Assembly (NCBI GenBank): GCA_965153455.1 | Contig: OZ234493.1 | Location: 8,856,213-8,920,212, forward strand | Reading direction: 5' to 3' | Source: Sphagnum compactum | Lineage: Eukaryota; Bryophyta; Sphagnopsida; Sphagnales | Length of the DNA: 64,000 bases | Part shown: one piece after another, positions 13,101-25,509 of the stretch | How the letters are laid out: each line of letters starts with the position of its first letter | Position numbering within the stretch: position 1 is the stretch's first letter | Notes under the pieces: model-generated | Databases searched by the model: none | Seen by the model: only the letters and a program-made list of their open reading frames with translations | What the model was told of the DNA's origin: nothing | Position numbers and translations under genes: made by a program

Positions 13101-13440
13101 TATGCCAACCCATATCAATATTGATTGGCCTAGTGGTGGTATCTATCTTCAAGAGTCTTCAAATTTTCATTCCATGTTTGTTTTTATAAATTGGCCACAA
13201 ATAATTACAATTTTTAAAATTGTTTTGACGACAAGCCCACTAATCTCACTTGTCTTCTATGCAGTCTTTGCTCTTTCATTGTAAAATTCATTAATCCTTC
13301 ATGATTAATACCAAGCAATGGCATAGACAAGTAGTCAAATAAAGTTTAATGCATTTTGCAACAGAAAAGGTTTTTAAATGTCATGATACAAAGTATTACT
13401 TGCTAAATAATAATAATAATAATTAAACAAAGAGGATGAC
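10200..13440. other. AT-rich intergenic DNA with simple repeats
   Basis: No supported gene. The stretch includes AATT/ATTA-rich low-complexity DNA (10810-10970), a compound (AAC)n(ATC)n tract at 11069-11116, (CAA)n at 12241-12264, (CT)n near 12522-12540, (GA)n near 12750-12770 and an ATTAATTA palindromic cluster at 12985-13050. The long minus-strand frames over 12067-12404 come from reading the CAA tract as Leu/Val repeats. Words related to the 48-kb repeat family occur at 10620-10800. Confidence 0.6.
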
Positions 13441-13815
13441 AATTAATTCTCCGGGGTAAGGTTTTAGGTTTTAAGGTTGAACCCTATAAAATGGGGGGTT
13501 TAACCCCACATTTCATAAAGCATGTAATGGTTTATGAACCCTAAACCCCCATTTCATGTGTTATAGTTGTAAGCTCCCTCTACCCAAGGGTTTAGATATA
13601 GGTAACCCATAACCATAACACTTTAGGGTTAACCAATTTCACCTTGGTAACCAATTCTGTAGGAAATAGGTCGCATACATGGGTAGATAGGTAGGAAAAT
13701 AGGGTAACTACTAGGTAAGTAGATGGTTTGTACATAGGTAAGGGCTGTTTTTACTACCTACCTAATAACAACCTGCTTCTGGGTTGGCTAGTAGGTAGGT
13801 AGGTAGGTAGAAGGG
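13441..13815. repeat. Telomere-like degenerate sequence and (GTAG)n tract
   Basis: Scattered degenerate CCCTAAA/TTTAGGG words occur through 13441-13640, followed by degenerate GGTAG/CTACC words and a clean (GTAG)n tract at about 13790-13810 next to poly-G and poly-A. The words resemble the plant telomere unit TTTAGGG but no long perfect array is present. Confidence 0.6.
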
Positions 13816-13903
13816 GGGGGAGAAAAAAAAAAGAAGCAACTGAGCTAACCACTATGGTTAGCTAATGAACTGGAACCCAACAGAAAACTGTATCCTGACC
13901 ACT

Positions 13904-14102
13904 TAGGTTTAGGGTTTAACCTAGAGTGCCTGATCAAAAAGTTTGAACATAATTTCCAAAATCTAGGTTTAGGGTTTAACCTAGAGTGCCTCATCAAAAA
14001 GTTTGAAAATAATTTCCAAAATCTAGGTTTAGGGTTTAACCTAGAGTGCCTAATCAAAAAGTTTGAACATTTCCAAAATGTAGGTTTAGGGTTTAACCTA
14101 GA
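13904..14102. repeat. 60-bp minisatellite with telomere-like TTTAGGG core
   Basis: Copies begin at 13904, 13964, 14024 and 14081. The first three are exactly 60 bp apart and differ at only a few positions; the last step is 57 bp because of a three-base deletion. Each unit starts with TAGGTTTAGGGTTTAACC, containing the plant telomere heptamer. The final copy is truncated after that core. Confidence 0.92.
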
Positions 14103-14114
14103 CTTGCAAGTTGG

Positions 14115-17100
14115 AAGACTATAGGAACACTTCAACCTAGTACCCACTCAATTTGGTAGGCCTTAACACCTTGGTTGACCCTTGATATAAAAGCCATAAT
14201 TTGTTTCCATGGAAATGATAGCCATGAAATTGGCCGCCTAAAATAACATTATTTGTGGCTCATTCCAAATAGTTTTTTAATTTGGTGTGGAGTAGGGTTC
14301 TAAACCCACAAGATTCAAAGATTTGTAAGTTTCAAGATTAGGGAATTTTTTATTAAAATAATAATAGTATATTTATTTATTTATTTAAAAATTTATCATG
14401 ATTAATTGAATTTTAATAAATATTTTAAATTAAAATTAGTTTAATAATAAATTTTAAAATATAAATTTAAGGGAATGCTTTTATTTCTTATAAGTTACAC
14501 ACAATTTGAATGTGCCCAAACACTTTTAGTTTGGTTGTCTCTTGCTTCTAACTCATTTTTTTGGAGCCTAGTTGTGTCAATTCATAGGTAATAATTTATA
14601 ATCAAATACTAGCAAACTTTTTTCCAATAAATTACTTTTGGGATTTCTTGTTTTAAAAGGTATTTTTTTATGATTGGCTTAAGCCTAAGAGCTAAGACCA
14701 TTTTTTCCCCTCTCACACTCCTCATTTGCACAAAAAATAAATTGATATCATCTAGTCAAGAATTGGCAAAAAAAAAATTTGCTAGCAAAATTCACCGATT
14801 TAATTTTATTTATTTATAATTAAAAGTTATTTTGGAGGTTTTCAATTAGCATAAGTGAGGAAGGGGGGGGGGAGGCAAAAATCACCAAAATTCATATACT
14901 CATTTTCCAATGTGTAGGCAAAATTATAAAAGGATGGTTAAATACAAAATTTTGAATACCAATAAAACCACAAGGTGGATAGGAAAAGGATATTTTACTA
15001 AAATTATAAGAAATTTTTAAAAAAAAGAAAAGGTCAATTGGATTCATGGCAATGTCCATTGCGTTCCAAAAATAATCAACAATGGAAAATTACAAATGGA
15101 CAAAAGGGCTCCAAATTAGTAAAAACCTACAAATGGCTTGGGTCAAGGGATGATTATGAACTATATAACCAATGCCCTTGAGCCAATTACCAAACATTGG
15201 TCGATTGAGCAAGAGCGCGGAACGAATTGGGACTCTTGAACTGTTGTCCAATGGTTTGATGCCACATAAGCAAGACACTCCCTACAATTGATTATGGACC
15301 TAGGGTTGGGACCTTACTCGGCCTTACTTCAACTGAGTTGATAGATCGTTGTCAACTATGTGAGAGTAACCTTCCTATCTACCTTAGTTGAATAGCCGAC
15401 AAAAAATATATTATTTTTATACATGCTGAAATTTTCCAAAAATATTTTTCTCAAAGAAAATGTTTTTGTGAAGGAAAATGAAACATCTTTTGGAATATTT
15501 CAAATATTTTTATTTGTTGAAATGGAATCTTCAAAATTAAATAAATTATTCAACAAAAACCCAACAAACTCGCTATTCAACTACAATATTTGCATTTGCA
15601 TGTATATTGTTGGGTTTGCCCATTATTATGTTCATGGATTGGCACATTTGGTATAGTCGAAATCGCAAAATATAGCCCAAAAAACACCACAAAAAATAGA
15701 TGGTTTTTTTTTCTCGAAGAAATGGTAGGGCAAGAAATGGCATTTTGTCACATCACTTTTGTTGCATCATTAGATGGAGGTGTCAAGAAGCATTCAAATC
15801 ATCACATCTTCATCATCTTAATCTTTCCTCTTAGTTGTGATGGCATTCGCCATGCAGCACAATTTTCACCATCAATGCAAAAATTAAATGCCAAATGAAG
15901 GGCCCTCCTTCTCCTACTTCTAGTGATCATCTCACCAATTGTTTTTCTTACAATTCACATCAATGAAGCCAAGTTCTCTTAATTAATTATTTAAATCCCA
16001 CTTGATTGTGTCGTCATTGTGCCCACTTGATGTTACACATGCTAGGTCACACATTATTCTATCAAAAAATGTTGATTTGTGTAAGGTGTTTAGAGTTTTG
16101 ATATTACAATTGTCAAGTACAATGGAATGAAAAAAATTGTTTAGAGAACCAACTACTATCTTCAATATGCATAATTAAATGCTCATGAATTTTGATAATA
16201 ATTTTGTGATTGGTGGCACAACTTGCAAACTTAATTTTGAGTGCAATTAGTGATGGGGAAGAAAACAACTACCAATACAACATGGAGATTGACAACAATC
16301 ATGAATTTTGGGGCATCAAGGTTTGTAGTTCTAAGTTCTAACAACTTGATGAATAACACAAGTGCATTGATACCTCCCCCTTTGCATCTTTGTTCTTTAA
16401 ACTTAAGATTTCCAAAATAGGAAATCAAGGGGTTGAGGTACCAAACCTCATGTAGCCAAATTTTCTTACACTTGCAATTTGCATAACCATATATGTTTTG
16501 TGTTGAATTGTAAGGTGGAGTTAGGAAATTCCACCTATAAAGTGAATATACTTCCTCAATGGCTAAATTGTTTTGAAATACATAGCCATAAATTGTTTTC
16601 AATTTCTATCATGCATCCATAATGTTTTCACCAAGTAAGAAAAACTATCACCGTTTTTTCGATGTTCTTCAAGAACTCTATAAACCACCTTGGCACTTTT
16701 TTCAAAATCTTAAAAAAAACATTGATTTGGTAAGTTGGGGTTTAGCCTAGGTGTTAATCAAAGCATGAGGAAACAAATGTAAAAGCAATTACAATAAAAA
16801 GCAAGGTTCACTACATGTGCCAAAGGGTGGAGGCCATAAGTCATTTAATATTTGTTCATTTATGGGATGAATGGTGAATAAAATTGTCACTTCACTGGTT
16901 TATTCACACATTCCTTGCTACTTAATCCAAATCCTTCCTTATTTCAGTACACCAATCCATGTTTAAACAAAATGAACAAATTCAACAACACACATGCAAA
17001 TTACAAATAGTTATGAAACTAAATTTGCAATCACACCTCATGTTAAGTGACTACTAACTCATTGTTAAGATAGACATTCAAACCAAAAATGTTAATTAAT

Positions 17101-19545
17101 TCAAAATCCTAGGTGTAATCCTAGGTGGCACATAATGTTAAACCAATCTTAATTTAATGGTAAGCAAGTAGTAACTTAACTTCAAAACTCCAAAAAATAT
17201 ATTCAACATTTTCAAATGATTCATTAACATGGTTCAAATTATGTGAAATTGCATGTGAAATGGGTACCACACATTTTGTAAAAGTTTAAAATCAATTCAA
17301 TCACTTTTGGAATATATTTGCATTTTTAATACATAATTAAACATAATTTTTCTGATACAAATATACTCCAGCCCACCATAATTTAAATAGAAAAAAATTA
17401 GGTTATTCACTATTTTATTGCTTGGGTTATGTTCTACCATATTATATAAAAACATTGTGAAATGATTTTTAGTTTTGAGATGGTTTAAGCTCAAATATGC
17501 ACCACCCAAGAAAGCACTACTGTGGGATTAAAGGAAGTACTAAAAGCATTATTGGGACGAAGACCTCATGATAAAAGGATAAAGTTCGAATGCAAAAAAA
17601 CAACAAAAGACATGTCAGTTGATGTAATTGTTTCTTGTTTTATGGATGTGGGTGTTATTGTATTGTCTGTTGCAAGTAAATTAATTTAGAAGTTGTGTGG
17701 TGAATGTTTGTTTTACAAAGGTCCAAATTGGTGGAGTTGATGGGCTTTATTTTGACGCTTTTCATTTTTTTTGGATATGGCAGTTCAACAAACTGAGGTG
17801 GAGGGCAATCTTGATGAGGAAATAAAAACACGATTGTTTAAGAACAAAGTTTTTTTAGATGTTGGAGGTGATGAAAAGCAATAAGGGACAACATTGGTTG
17901 GTCTAAGTGAATCAACATGTGTTTGTGGAAATTATGTGGGAAAAAACATTCGGGAATTTAAGACCCGTGTATTTGGGAACTTTGGGGGAGAAGGGTGTTG
18001 CCATGTCTTAAGTGGAGAATATGTGGAAACAATAGTCATTATGGGATGTTGATTCATCTTTGTTTAAATCATAGGGGAATCTATGGGAGAGAGTAGATGT
18101 GGGATTTCAAGCATTAAGTTGATTCTGAGTAAGACCCTAAACCCTATTGAAAGGGTTCGAAGCGATCTAATCCAAACATCTTTACAATCATTCATGTTTA
18201 GAAGTTGTTTGGGTGGCTGGTTTGAGTTGGTAAGTGAAGGATGTCATTGTACCATTAGGAAATACGTAATAGCAAGGATTTGGATTGTAATGGTTGATGG
18301 CAATCTCACAAAAGTAGAACTGCAACTAATGATACAATGTGTTGTAGACAATTGCTAATCATGTATGTGTAATGATAGAAGTTTATAGTTGATGTTCTTT
18401 TTTTGTGACACTACAATATGACTACATAAAAGGGGTCATTGTAATAAGTTTTTTTTGTTTTACCCCAAGTATTTACCCTCATTCCCCTCCATTCATCACC
18501 TCCCCTTTTCCATTATCCTTGGAATACTACCATTAACAAAAAAAAAAAATTGTTCAAAAAAAAAAAGTCCCAAAACATAACAATCATTATTTTTTTTTAC
18601 AACGAATAAGATGGTTAGAAAATTGTTGCCAATTATAAGAAATTCTTGATCAACACTATGGACATCTTTATATTCAACTTTTCCAATTAAGATGATGAGC
18701 ATAATGAAGATTATAAATGACTTTGAATCCAAATCTTTTATTCAATTTTGCTTACATTCTATCTTGTTATGAACCTATATGCATATAATGAAATAACAAA
18801 TTACATGTCTTCACTCAAAAAGACTTGAATCCAAGTTTCTGTGAAATGTATCAAAATTTTAATCAATAGAATTTGCACAAAAATCCAAACACATAAGTTA
18901 AAACTACAAGTGGGAATAAACATTTATATTAGGTTATTTATATATTTTTCCAAATGTTTTCATGGGCAATTCATATTTATTGACATGAGATTGTTGATAC
19001 AATGGGATAAAAGGTTAGAAAATGACTATGAACCAAACTTGTAATTATAATATCAAGGTCCAAGCCAAGAAACCACACCAACCAAACTAGGAACATGATG
19101 AGATTTTGACTATTATTAAACCAAATAGGCTAAAAAACAACGTGTTGCAAACCTTGACAAAGTTGATGAACATTACGATTTTGAAACTATGTACAGACTT
19201 TACGAAGTGGAAAAAAATTCAATGCAAATGATGAATGCAAAATGTTCAATTCATTTGAAGAATAGCCTAGCATACAAAGAAAAAGGGGGTGGGGGGCTAT
19301 ATTAAGAGACTTCAAGAAGATTTATGATTGATTTCAGTATTCACACATCAAAATTCAAACATTTCAATTTTCAAAATTTTAGATTCTGAACATTCCATAT
19401 ATTGTAGTACCTTGGTAGGGTTGGCACATGCCTTTCAAACAATTAATTAATTTTGAATATTCAATTTTTAAAAAAATATACTCCTAAAGATTTTTTATTT
19501 TCCTTCTTCAGGAGTTGGTCTTTGGAATAAAATATTGATAATGGT
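14115..19545. other. AT-rich intergenic DNA, no supported gene
   Basis: Very AT-rich with many short homopolymers. Open frames of 60-123 codons (for example the minus-strand frame 16231-16602 and the plus-strand frame 18083-18358) match no family I recognise and show no flanking exons. Old, unrecognisable transposon remnants are likely. Confidence 0.5.
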
Positions 19546-20095
19546 CATATAACATTGGGTAAAGCCATTATGCGATGAGCTGCTTGTTTCATGAAAGCTT
19601 ATGACATTCCTCCATTCTTCGTTGTCAACACAAATCAAACATGTATTTAACTCAATCTTAATTTTGTTGAAATTGTTGGGAATTTCAAATTTAGCCCATC
19701 AAATTTTTTAAATGGCATAATCACCTAACTTCATTCATTTGGATCATGCAAGCATTCACCTTGTATGGATGACCAAGCAGCACCCTTGAGAAAAGAAGGG
19801 TTTTAAGGATATAAAAGCCATTGACATGGAGTTCAAGCACCATGTTACAACATGTATGTCATTGTTAGCTAATGGGACCTTGCTTCCAATGTAAGATCAT
19901 CCTCACAAGCAAAAACAACTCAATGTTTGCCAAAAATTGGACATGTGCAAAAGTTTGTTTGAGTTCCAACTTCTAGTTCACTAAGTTAAATACTCAACCA
20001 TCAAATTTAAAGAAATGCCCAAGTGTTTGTTGCAACAAATTCTTGACTCTTATTTTGAAAACATGAAACACGAGTCGAAGTTGCTTGAAAACCAA
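19546..20095 (+). pseudogene. Decayed DDE transposase (pogo/Tigger-like) remnant
   Basis: Translated pieces in shifting frames resemble the DDE endonuclease of pogo-type plant transposons. One is an AACFMKAYDIPP..FVVNTNQT segment near 19580-19650, matching the family's N-T-D-Q-T-G block with D changed to N. A second is an AIDMEFKHHVTTCMSLL segment followed by ANGTLLPM near 19820-19890, where the family has a conserved beta-strand block. A third is a QQILDSYFENM segment near 20030-20070. Several stops and frameshifts interrupt it, including a TGA where Arg (CGA) is expected. Clearly non-functional. The family call is by eye from motif order, so the superfamily is less sure than the fact of decay. 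Confidence 0.4.
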
Positions 20096-20559
20096 AAAAA
20101 TGATTTGGTTTGCATATTGTTGGTTAATGCACAAGTTAGACACATTTCTTTCATGGTTGAGGATTGAATCCCCTCACATTTGTTTTTGTTGGCCTTGTCT
20201 ACCAAGTCAAGGATATTGTGTTTAGCTTCATTATAGAGTATAGTAGCTTAATGGATTTTTATAGGCCCATACTAGGTAATAAATAATAGGTCTATTTTTT
20301 ATATGAGGATTTTTGAAAGATGATATGTCGGCTTGTGTTGAAACTTGAGATTAGTTATAATAGAGTTATAATAGCTTGAAGGATTTTGGTTTCTTTTAGA
20401 GGATTTGATTGAAGATTATATTTTTGCATGGTGCAATTTTTGAGTTTCCATAATTCTTTGTTTGCCTTAAGATAAGTTTTTAATGTAAATGGCAAGGCCA
20501 CAAAGGGACACACCCCTTGTTTTTATTGCGACAAATTGCACATCGAAGTTGGATGTTAC

Positions 20560-20760
20560 ATGTAGATGCATAATTACATAAATTATGTAATAATTACATA
20601 ATTACATAATTACACAAATTAATGTAATTATGCATAATTATACATAGGTTTATTTAATTATGTATAATTATGCATAATTACATAAATTATGTTACATGTG
20701 TATAAATATGTGTATACATAAATTATGTATAATTTCATTTCATGATGAAAATAGCTTCAT
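20560..20760. repeat. TAATTATGCATAATTA palindromic AT repeat cluster
   Basis: About 200 bp built from overlapping self-complementary words such as ATTACATAATTA and TAATTATGCATAATTA. It could fold back on itself. No gene is seen. Confidence 0.75.
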
Positions 20761-20959
20761 GCAATATATAATTGTATGTACTCATTTCTCAAATCCAAAT
20801 TTTGTATGACAATTTTTGAGATTTTCCCATGTCTAAAATAAATTTTTATTACGATTTTCAGTGACACATAGATGCATCAAAAGAAATTCTCTTTCAATAA
20901 ATAAATAACAGCAAAATTTGAAATTTCATTTAAAAAAAAAAGACGAAGTAATTTTGTGA

Positions 20960-22002
20960 AGTAGCTGAAGTGGCTGGCTATCATCCATAAGAAAATTTAG
21001 CCATATTTGGGGATAAAATTATGAAAGTAAATAAAAATAAAAATCTTGCATCCTTCTATTTTTTTTTTGGGGGAAATTTGGCGACTAAAAAACTCCCAAA
21101 AAAGACTTTTGGCCAAAAGAGGAAAAAAAAAAAAACACTGCTTGACTGTCGAGGTTCCATGTTTAGGGTTTACTCTCACTGAGCTTTGCGTGTGTTTTTG
21201 GTGCGTGTTTTTCCTCTTTGCAATAGGAGAGAGTGTTTGCTTGTGTCGATTGGGATCCGACTGCCATCGCCCTTGGTAGCCAGCCAGCCAGCCAGCAAGC
21301 ACTCTCTCTAATTCTGCAGAATCATCTCCAGCCTCAGTCTTTGGGGGTTTTCAGAGCAGGCTTTTCCATGGGCTTGATGGATTGACAGCTTTTCGTATAA
21401 TATCCCATCATCCCCCAGCTCAATCTTCTTAGCTCAGAAAGAGAGATTTTGGTAAGTGGTGTATGTTTTTTTTCTCTCCTCCTTACTCTCCCCTCTTCTG
21501 TTTGTTGATTTTTTTGGTTTCTCTGAAGGCAGATTGCAGATGGTATTTTCGTGTCCGTCTGGTGGTTTCGAGATTTTGGGGTATTCTCCTGAGGGTTGAA
21601 GAGTTCTCTTGGGTTTCTTTCCCGCATGCAGATATATTGGCATGTTTTTATTAGGGTTTCTGTGCTTTGTTTCTAACCCTTTTCTTCAATCAAATGCTGG
21701 GAGCGAAGACTTTTTGTGGCAGAGGGTTCTGTATTCTGTTTCTTATTTCTTCACAGTCTTTCTGTCAATTGTGCCACTGTGCAGTGGAAGCCTTGGATTT
21801 TAACTTACACAACAGCGATCCTATTGATCCTGCTGAGTTTAGGGTTTATATCCTTGCCCTTCAGGCACATGTTGGTTGTGAGATTTCTCAAAGTTCAAAT
21901 GCTTTTTCACATTGTGGCTCCTTTGCTCACTGCTCTACCTCAATTGGATTGTGCATCTGAAGTGGTGTTTTGGTGATGGTGGTTCCAGAGTTTTGAATTG
22001 GG
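20960..22002 (+). promoter_or_regulatory. Promoter and 5' leader region of the CPP1-like gene
   Basis: The 1-kb stretch before the CPP1 ATG shifts from AT-rich to transcript-like composition near 21100. A good splice donor (TTTTG|GTAAGT at 21452) with pyrimidine-rich acceptor candidates near 21630 and 21784 suggests a 5'-UTR intron. Near 20975-21015 there is an ATCCATAAGAAAATTTAGCC word followed by ATATTTGG and GATAAAA, and a very similar cluster occurs upstream of the GSIIB gene near 27140-27225. No TATA box is evident. Confidence 0.35.
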
Positions 22003-24247
22003 ATGGCACCGCTTGGATGTTTACAATCTCAAGTGCTTCTTTCATGTTGTAGGCCACAGGTTAGTCACTTTTGGTGCAACATGGCTTGAAAAACATGTTT
22101 CTATTTTGTATGCAAATTCAACAAACTCAAGTTGGTCATCTGATGGTCCAAGTAATTGTGCTTGCAGTTTGTAGCATTGTGCCAAAATTCTGCATTGTAC
22201 TCTGCTTGCCCAACATCATCATTCTTGATCCACACAACAAGTTCTTCCAGCTCATCCCTTCTGCTGACATCATCTCAAGGCTTCTCATCATCTCAGTGGA
22301 GCAGCTTCCTCTACTCACCAGTATCAGGAAACAATGTGCAAGCCCAAAGTGTGCCTTTCATAAACAGCTCTCGATGTGGTCGATGTGGGTGGGATTTTGC
22401 AACATTAGCCCATCTAGAAAAGCAGGCCTGGAAGCCATCTTGCAGGAGCAGGAACTCACAACAACAGCGGTCCTTGCGTCTGATTGCCAAGGCAAATGAT
22501 TCCATGGCTGATGACTCCCTTCCTTCTGAAATGTCTCTGGAGAATGCACTAAAGCTGCTGGGGGTCAGAGAAGGAGCCTCCTTTGAAGAAATTCTTGCAG
22601 CCAAGAAGATCATGGTGAAAAATTGCAGTGAAGATCAAGCACGCATCACCCAGGTTCTCTTCCCAATCTGAAAGTCAATTCTGGCATGGGTAGAGCAACT
22701 TTTATCTAGGCACTCAGCAATGATAGCATACTGTAAACAGTCCGGTAACAAGGGCATCATGCCAACAACAGAATGAACCCTAAATTGCCTACATGCCAGA
22801 AGATACTCAGTAATGGCATGGTTTTGTCTGCTCTTCAGTGTGATGGATTGCAATGTAGCTTTTGTGAAATTAATTTCACTATTGCCCAAAGCTTTCTGAA
22901 AATCTTTCTGGCAGGGGCAGGGCAACCCAGGAAGGGTGTGTTGGGTGATTCATGTCACGAGCATGATTGTGTAGATCATGAGAAACCTGCCCTTTTCTTT
23001 TCCTACTGACTGAATGTAGTGAAGTAGTAACAGGAGCATGCCAGAGTAGTTGATGGTCTGTTAAACATCTTGGCAGCTGCAGTGCAATTGGGGAAGTTCA
23101 AGCCTCAGGTTTAAAAAAAAGATCTTTTGTCTTTTTCAGGCTTCAACTTGGATGTCTCAGAAGAGGTATGTTTTGCTTTTGTTCTGTGAACTTGGGGCCA
23201 ATAATGGTTCATTGTGTTGAAAATTTCAGGTAGAGGCAGCATATGACATGTTGCTGATGCAAAGCTTGTCACTGCGACGGGCAGGCAAAGTTATGGATAA
23301 TACTATCCGTTATGCTGATGTCAAGAAGGCAAAATCTCCTGTCTCAGGATCAGGTCCTCAGTGGCTAAGAACTGCCCTAAAAAATACCCCAGTAGCTTTT
23401 CAAATACCTTCTTCATCTGTAATTGGCACACAAACAGGAGTTTACTTGGCACTCGGTGTATGGATGTTTGCATCTGGGCTTGCATCGACTCCAAATGAAA
23501 GTTCTCTATCTGCTGGGGCTGATGTCCCTGGCATCATTTTGGCTATTGGATTTGGCCTCTCCCTGTACTTTCTGCGCAAGCAGAATCTGAAGCTGGGTAA
23601 GCATAACAGAAACTTAAATTGTACTGTTTGTATCTTTTTAAAATATTTCCTTAGACTGAGGTTTCAGTTCTTTGCAGACTTTTGTTGTGTTCTTCATAGT
23701 CTCAGAAGTTCTGCCCTTTTCTCCTCTGTCAGCTGGGAATGCCTTCCTCTCTCTCCTACATACACATTGGTAAGGTATTATTTGCCTATTTGTTAAATGA
23801 TAAGTGTCATGTCCCCAGCCAGATTCTGAATGAACTGTTGTTATCAGATGCCTTGCTGTCTGTCCAATTTTCAAGTCAAATATTTCACATCTGGAGCGCT
23901 CTTGAGCATGGGTGATTGGTTACAAGTCCCATACCAGTCCTACAGAGTGATTTGGTGTAGGGTGTCTCTTGAACGTAAGCGTATCCAAGGAGTGGTCATC
24001 TGGCATGCTTGTTCTTCCACATTCTCCCCCACCCTTGCATTTCTCCTAACATGAAAATATTCTCTGTGCAGGAAAGGCCACCTTAATTACTGTAGCAGGG
24101 CTGTTTGTGGGGGCGGGTTTGGGGGGATTGGTGGAGTCATGGCTACAAGTGGACATTGTGCCTGTTTTAGGGATTGGATCACCAGCAGTAGTGGTTAGTG
24201 AATTTGTGCTTTTCTCACTCTGGGCCTCCTCGTTATATCTTCGCTGA
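22003..24247 (+). CDS. CPP1: CPP1-like J-like plastid membrane protein (chaperone-like protein of POR1), four exons
   Basis: Homologue of Arabidopsis CPP1 (At5g23040), a plastid-envelope/thylakoid J-like protein that stabilises light-dependent protochlorophyllide oxidoreductase and so supports chlorophyll synthesis. Exons: 22003-22059, 22168-22653, 23230-23596, 24072-24247; 361 aa, all GT..AG with consistent phase. The N-terminal ~125 residues are Ser/Thr-rich and poor in acidic residues, consistent with a long plastid transit peptide. A J-like region (about 142-205: SLENALKLLGV, then VEAAYDMLLMQS) lacks the HPD tripeptide, as in the family. Hydrophobic segments lie at about 248-265, 279-297, 306-323 and 338-358. 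It ends SLYLR, like family members. The ATG at 22003 gives MAPLGCLQSQ. The protein is about 100 residues longer than the Arabidopsis one, nearly all in the N-terminus, so exon 1 is the least certain part. Confidence 0.92.
23140..23165 (+). other. Candidate 26-nt poison exon in CPP1 intron 2
   Basis: Inside intron 2 a 26-nt segment is bounded by a strong acceptor (CTTTTTCAG) and a strong donor (AAGAG|GTATGT). Included between exons 2 and 3 it adds ASTWMSQK, then an Arg codon across the junction, immediately followed by an in-frame TAG. Its length is not a multiple of three. The remaining intron to exon 3 would be 64 nt, short but possible in plants. Confidence 0.35.
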
Positions 24248-25320
24248 TATAAGCTTCAAGTAACAACAGTTTTTGCATGCAGTAAAAAGAATGTCCATTT
24301 CTGCTGTGCATATTTCTTTTGTAATTGATGAACTAAAGTTGAGAGAAACTTGGGTAAGTTGGGCAGGAAATTGGCCATAGTTTGTCGACAATTTGTCTAT
24401 GAAGGAAAGAAAGTGCTTTGAGGTTGAGGTCTGGCATGAAGTTCCTGTAGAAACTTTATATGATTTTGATTTGAAACTTGGCTAATACTACTTGTAATTC
24501 TATCCATTCATATGCTGAGGCTTTCTGTCTTTGAAGGCTACCATTGTAATTTTCAATTGCATGCATTCAGTATCTGTTGAGAAAGCTTTTCTGATAGTTT
24601 TGCGTCTCAAATTTTTTTGTCAAGCTGAAAGCAGATTGGTTGCCGATTTGTGACATGCCATTAGGTGAACATAGAATCCAATAGAATTGATGTTGTTGAG
24701 CAAATCCATTGTAGCTGTCTTTCTAGTAACAGTACCTTGGGCTGGAATTTCTAAAAGAACAATATTTTCCCACTGAAAAATGTTTCTGCCTTTAGACCAT
24801 GGTGTGATAATAACTTCAGCTACTGAGGCTAAAATTTTCCAATTGGATTTCATACAATTTTCAAGGAAGGTGTGTCATTCTGGTGCGGCACATCAATTCA
24901 GTAGACTGTGGACTAATCAATATACCTTATTAAGCTTAGTTTGGCTACCTAGCTTAGGTAAGTAATAAGTACTTAAGTTTTATTAATAGACTATAAATTC
25001 TATTAGGAAGGTAACCTAATAAGCTAGTAGGCTAATTATAATAGGTTAACTAATTATGTATGTTAAGTATGTAGGTAGTTTTGACCTAGGCGTACCTAAC
25101 TAATGTCAAATCAAATGTTCAATTTGACTAAGGCATGGTCATTTTGACTACTTCTGTTTTTTTGGTGCCTTTTGACCAGATGACCGATCAACACCTAATA
25201 AAAAATGTCATTTGAGTCAAATATACTAATAAAAAATAACATATGTACCTTTCGTGCCCCAACCTACTAGTCAAGATGGACACCACTTTTGATCAAAACA
25301 AACATTTTGGTCAAGTTGGA
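24248..25320 (+). other. 3' flank of CPP1 and AT-rich intergenic DNA
   Basis: The first several hundred bases after the stop look like 3' UTR. From about 24900 the DNA becomes rich in TAGGTA/CTAACC-like words (degenerate GGTA/CTTA repeats, 24920-25100). No gene is supported. Confidence 0.5.
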
Positions 25321-25329
25321 CCTTTTAAA

Positions 25330-25508
25330 AGGTCATGATTTGTAGGAGTGAATTTTTGTTTATTTGATAGGTTCCTTATAACTTAAAAATTTGCAACCTT
25401 TTCCAACAAAAGCAACCCCTCATGATTTGTAGTAGTGATTGTTTGTTTATTTGGTAGGTTCCTTATAACTTTTAAAATTTGCAACCTTTCCCAACAAAAG
25501 CAACCCCT
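25330..25508. repeat. ~88-bp tandem duplication, two copies
   Basis: Two adjacent copies (about 25333-25419 and 25420-25508) share the run from TCATGATTTGTAG through TTTATTTG, TAGGTTCCTTATAAC and AATTTGCAACC to AACAAAAGCAACCCC, with a few substitutions and small indels. Non-coding. Confidence 0.85.
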
Positions 25509-25509
25509 A

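Noticed and set aside
13904-14102. CRISPR-like array of regularly spaced repeats
   Set aside because: The whole 60-bp unit is conserved, with no variable spacers, in a plant nuclear genome; it is a minisatellite. The same applies to the 37-bp array at 47831-47990.
16231-16602. 123-codon minus-strand frame
   Set aside because: No recognisable motif, no neighbouring exons, AT-driven composition.
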